Shown here: one piece after another, positions 60,388-63,501 of the stretch
Numbering within the stretch: the first letter of the stretch is position 1
Layout: each line of letters begins with the position of its first letter
Assembly: GCA_964425135.1 (NCBI GenBank)
Contig: CAYRKW010000011.1
Coordinates: 1 to 63,501, forward strand
From: CAYLLD01 sp964425135
GTDB taxonomy: Bacteria > Pseudomonadota > Alphaproteobacteria > Rhodobacterales > Rhodobacteraceae
Length of the DNA: 63,501 nt
Reading direction: 5' to 3'
The notes under the pieces: model-generated
What the model saw: only the letters and a program-made list of their open reading frames with translations
What the model was told of the DNA's origin: nothing
Database searches by the model: none
Position numbers and translations under genes: made by a program

Positions 60388-61326
60388 TTGAAAGCAGCGG
60401 CGGCTGCCGCGCTGCTGTCCATCACCACCGCGACATCAGCTTTGGCCGATGGCCATGCCTGGGCACCGGAAGGCCCCATCAAGATGATGATCGCATTCGC
60501 TGCTGGCGGTGGCGCTGATACGCAGGCCCGACTGATCGCAGAAGACATCGAAGCAGCGACCGGCTGGGAATTGATCCCCGAGCAAGTCACCGGCAAAGGT
60601 GGCGTCAACGCTCTGGTGGCATTGAAGGACATGCCAGCGGACGGTTCGGCGATTGCAATGGTGGTGACTGAATCGCTCGGCTACAACGCCGCCGCCGCAA
60701 AAGACTCAGGCATATCACCAGGAGATTTTACCGGCCTGACAACAACAGCCGGGTTTCAGATGGCGGTTGTCGCGAAAGCTGACAAGGGCTGGACCTCTTT
60801 CGAAGACATGATCGCGGCCGCAAAGGAAGGTGAACTTCGTTTTGGCACAATGTCCCCGAAGCTGTCGGATCTCGCGTTCTTGTTGGGTGACGCAAGCGGT
60901 GTCGAGTTTAACATCGTGCAGGTGCGCGGTGGTCGTGCTGTGATGGACGGCGTGCAGGCTGGTGACATGGATCTTGGCTTCATGGCCGGTATTCAGGGCA
61001 AAGGGGTTGCCTCGGGTGATCTCGTCAATCTCGCTTCAGCCCTGTCCGAGCCGCTGAAACAGACGCCGGACGCGCCGACGTTCGCAGACCTCGGCGTTCC
61101 GTTCTCTGCTGACGGGTACTTCGTCTTTGTGGCGCCCGCGGGGATGGATGCCTCAGCGCGCGATGCCCTCACGGCAGCAATCACACAGGCAACGAGCTCT
61201 GGCAAAGCGTCCGGCATGATCAACAAGGCGTTTGGTGGCGCTGTGAACATCCAAGGCGACGCGCTTGATGCGCTTGTGCAGTCCGATTTCGACAAGGCCG
61301 GTCAGCTGATGGAAGCCGTTCAGTAA
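60388..61326 (+). CDS. tctC: Tripartite tricarboxylate transporter binding protein TctC, with a stop at codon 2
   Basis: Periplasmic binding protein of a TTT importer: signal peptide (KTLKAAAAAALLSITTATSA, cleavage near ALA-DG), then FAAGGGADTQARLIAEDIEA and GKGGVNALVALKDMPADGS typical of the Bug/TctC family. The natural start is ATG 60376, preceded by GGAGGAG at the right distance, but the next codon is TAA; the in-frame TTG 60388 (codon 5) is the only nearby alternative and is 17 nt from the Shine-Dalgarno. 312 residues from TTG. Possibly silenced. Confidence 0.75.
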   Translation: MKAAAAAALLSITTATSALADGHAWAPEGPIKMMIAFAAGGGADTQARLIAEDIEAATGWELIPEQVTGKGGVNALVALKDMPADGSAIAMVVTESLGYNAAAAKDSGISPGDFTGLTTTAGFQMAVVAKADKGWTSFEDMIAAAKEGELRFGTMSPKLSDLAFLLGDASGVEFNIVQVRGGRAVMDGVQAGDMDLGFMAGIQGKGVASGDLVNLASALSEPLKQTPDAPTFADLGVPFSADGYFVFVAPAGMDASARDALTAAITQATSSGKASGMINKAFGGAVNIQGDALDALVQSDFDKAGQLMEAVQ

Positions 61327-61351
61327 GCCGCTTAAACCCCGGGGCCAGTCC

Positions 61352-61891
61352 ATGAAATCCGGTTTTTCCGCTGACAGATGGCTGGCCCTTTTCTTTTTGG
61401 CATTCGCCCTTCTTGTGATCTTCGTTTGGGCCCCGTTGGATACCGGCACCGGGCTCGTGGAAAAGGTTCGCCGAAAATTCGTGATTGGCGATGCATTGGG
61501 GCCAACAGTTGCCGGCGCAGTCGTTGTCATCGGAGCTCTGCTGTTGCTGCTTCGTCCTGGCACGGACAAAATGATCTCCCGAGCAAACGTGACCTGGATT
61601 GCCGCGCTCCTCAGTCTTTTTACCATCTCAATGCTCCTCATGCGATATGCGGGACCAGTTGCCTTGGCGTGGTCGGAAAGCGGTTATCGCCCCTTAAGAG
61701 CAACCGCGCCATGGCATTACATCGGTTTTCTGATCGGCGGGGCAGTGCTCGTTGGGGGCTTGACAGGGCTGGCAAAACGGCGGCTGTCGATCCGGGATTT
61801 TGCCATTGGGTTTGTTGCCTCTCTTGTCATCGCACTTTTGTACGATTTGCCCTTTGACGATCTCATCCTGCCACCAAACGGAGACGTTTGA
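61352..61891 (+). CDS. tctB: TTT transporter small membrane protein TctB
   Basis: 179-residue small integral membrane subunit with four helices (LALFFLAFALLVIFVWA; GPTVAGAVVVIGALLLLL; HYIGFLIGGAVLVGGLTG; IRDFAIGFVASLVIALLYDL), the TctB pattern. No internal stop. Its TGA overlaps the tctA start (ttgatg), so the two are coupled. Confidence 0.88.
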   Translation: MKSGFSADRWLALFFLAFALLVIFVWAPLDTGTGLVEKVRRKFVIGDALGPTVAGAVVVIGALLLLLRPGTDKMISRANVTWIAALLSLFTISMLLMRYAGPVALAWSESGYRPLRATAPWHYIGFLIGGAVLVGGLTGLAKRRLSIRDFAIGFVASLVIALLYDLPFDDLILPPNGDV

Positions 61892-63462
61892 TGGGCGTTT
61901 GGGACCATGTGATCGCAGGGGTTCTCGTGGTCTTCCAATCCGATCCTGTGTTGGGCGTCCCAATCACGATTCTGATGGTGCTTGGTGGGTTCCTGCTCGG
62001 CATTACTGTCGGCGCGACGCCTGGTCTGGCGGGACCAATGGCCATGGCGATCTCGCTTCCGATCCTGATCTCGGTCTTTGGCTATTCAAACGACGCATTG
62101 TTGCCCGTGCTTGGCTTTCTCATTGGCATTATGAAAGGCGCGACCATCGGAGGAGCGGTTCCTGCAATTCTGTTCAACACACCGGGCACACCAGACGCTT
62201 ATATGACCACTTTGGACGGCTATCCGATGGCGCAAAGAGGCGAAGCCAAACGCGCTTTGCGGATCGCACATTTCTCGTCCGCGTCTGGCGATACGTTCTC
62301 CGACATCGTCCTTGTCCTTTGTGCACCGTTCCTGGCAATCCTCGTCGAAAGCTACCTCGATTTACCGGAGAAGACCGCGCTCTTAATCCTGTCGCTGGCC
62401 TTTATCGCGTCGGTCATTGGCAATTCGGTCGGTAAAGGCCTTATCTCGATGGGGTTAGGCCTTCTCGCGGCAATGATCGCCACGGGAGAGGATTTTTAAC
62501 CGCGTCTGACGATGGGGCAGCCCGCGCTGGCAGAAGGCATTCCGATTGCGGCGGCGATCCTTGGCGTGTTGATCCTGGGCGAGGTCTTCAAATCGCTGGA
62601 GGACATCTACCGGGAAGGGGCATCATCGGCCTCGCAAACAGCGCGACGGGCTGACAAAGGAGGCTCTCTGGGTCTTCGCAAATTGCTCCCGTACATTGGC
62701 CGGTCTGCCGTCATCGGCACCTCGATCGGCGCACTGCCCGGCGTGGGATCAACGCTGGCGGCGACCTTGGGCTACACCTCCGCAAAGCGGCGCTACACCA
62801 AGGGCAAAGAGCTCAACGCACCTCAATTTGGAGAGGGCGCGCCTGAAGGCATCGCGGCGACAGAAGCTGCCAATTCTTCAGTATCCGGTGCAAACCTGAT
62901 CCCGGTCCTGTCTCTTGGTATCCCCGGCAACGCCGCCGCGGTCTTCCTCATCCTCGCCATGGAGTCGATTGGCGGCTTTAACCCCGGTCCATCGGTCTTC
63001 CAATTGGGGGGCGGCATCAATGAGGGGGCGCTGAACCCGGAAATGGTCATGGCATTTGGCATCTTTACAACGATGTTCGTGGCGAACGGTCTGAACTGGA
63101 CCATCGGTGGTGTGTTCATGCGATCCGTTGGCGTGATGGCCCGCATCCCGAAGGAGCGTTTGCTTCCGATTGTCCTTCTGCTGACACTGACCGCAATTTA
63201 TGTCCAGGAAACCTCGATGGTTGCCGTTTGGATTACAGTGTTTTTCGGTTTTGTCGGATACGTCATGCGCCGCATCGACATGTCGCCGCTCCCTTTCGTG
63301 ATCGCCTTCATCCTTGGCGGTAACCTTGAAGCAACAGCGCGACAGGCTTTCGCTGTCACCGGGGCCGACCCTTTCTTTATTTTCAACAATCCAATTGCCC
63401 TTGCATTCATTGCATTGGCGGTCGTTGTCGTCATCTTCAGCCTGAGAAAGCCCGCAAAATGA
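61891..63462 (+). pseudogene. tctA: TTT transporter large membrane protein TctA, interrupted by an in-frame TAA
   Basis: Large permease of the tripartite tricarboxylate transporter. The frame is interrupted at 62497-62499 by TAA in ...MIATGEDF*PRLTMGQPALA..., where family members have an aromatic residue, usually Tyr or Phe, so a single change (for example TAC to TAA) explains it. Both sides are otherwise intact: upstream LGVPITILMVLGGFLLGITV and GIMKGATIGGAVPAILFNTP, downstream SLGIPGNAAAVFLILAMESI and many helices. About 525 codons in total, the normal length. Ends ATGA into the next gene. Confidence 0.9.
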
Positions 63463-63501
63463 GCAGACCCAACATTCTATTGATTTCAGGCGATCAGCAC
63501 C
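63459..63501 (+). CDS. Second sulfatase, N-terminal end only
   Basis: Starts MSRPNILLISGDQH at ATG 63459, overlapping the tctA stop, then is cut by the window edge. The RPNILLISGDQH start is the sulfatase metal-binding pattern (compare the other sulfatase's SNLLVIMSDEHQ). It would make this a sulfatase-flanked transporter operon. Confidence 0.8.
   Translation, partial: MSRPNILLISGDQH

Noticed and set aside
60388..63462. General reassignment of TAA to a sense codon
   Set aside because: TAA ends many intact genes in this window (acpP, mltG, capsid), so it is a real stop; the two tct cases are local.

Overview
The window looks like part of a marine alphaproteobacterial chromosome, most likely Rhodobacterales (Roseobacter group). 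The evidence is a complete gene transfer agent (GTA) head-tail cluster of the Rhodobacter capsulatus type between acpP-fabF-mltG and cysE, a pyruvate dehydrogenase E1-beta with its own lipoyl domain, a purL-bolA-grxD block, and an HWE-type histidine kinase. It is draft sequence: two runs of 100 N are each flanked by the same 55 bp on both sides, so they are unmerged contig overlaps and not real repeats.

Layout. 0.2-3.0 kb: acyl carrier protein, ketoacyl synthase II and the transglycosylase MltG. 3.2-18.2 kb: GTA cluster on the plus strand (terminase, portal, protease, capsid, connector, tail, baseplate, cell-wall peptidase, TIM-barrel megaprotein and a DUF2793 fibre-type protein), with one extra small gene between capsid and connector. 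18.6-29.5 kb: central carbon metabolism (cysE, then pdhC-pdhB-pdhA, ftsB-like, class I aldolase, pgk, gap, tkt on the minus strand). 29.6-37.3 kb: housekeeping genes (zapA, grxD, bolA, purL, pdxH, double cold-shock protein, DUF192 protein, tRNA-Pro). 37.5-44.2 kb: MetE-like protein, sensor kinase, and an inositol-type operon (iolC-iolB-aldolase) divergent from a Gfo/Idh/MocA oxidoreductase across a long dyad.

44.2-44.7 kb is an intergenic region with an 11-bp-phased ATGCACA array, one perfect TTATNCACA DnaA box, several GTTAAC sites and a perfect CtrA-type TTAA-N7-TTAA site ahead of a 47-codon membrane ORF. 45-48.5 kb: mtgA, a small secreted protein with a strong leader hairpin, an ECF sigma factor, an M15-like peptidase and a secreted unknown. 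48.5-55 kb: a minus-strand operon with a polyamine-type ABC importer (no binding protein in view), an M15-like unknown, two SnoaL-like proteins and an SDR. 55-58.1 kb: a secreted unknown, an EF-hand protein and propionyl-CoA synthetase.

58.4 kb to the end is a compact regulon: MarR-sulfatase on the minus strand, divergent from a tripartite tricarboxylate transporter (tctC-tctB-tctA) followed by a second sulfatase cut by the window edge. A near-perfect 26-bp palindrome lies between the two arms. tctC carries TAA as its second codon and tctA an internal in-frame TAA, so this transporter is probably decaying, unusually expressed, or affected by sequencing errors.

Small genes absent from ordinary length-filtered gene lists were found by reading the gaps: gap-sORF-pgk, bolA-sORF, the 47-aa membrane ORF, the 56-aa secreted protein and a 21-codon ORF with a good Shine-Dalgarno sequence.
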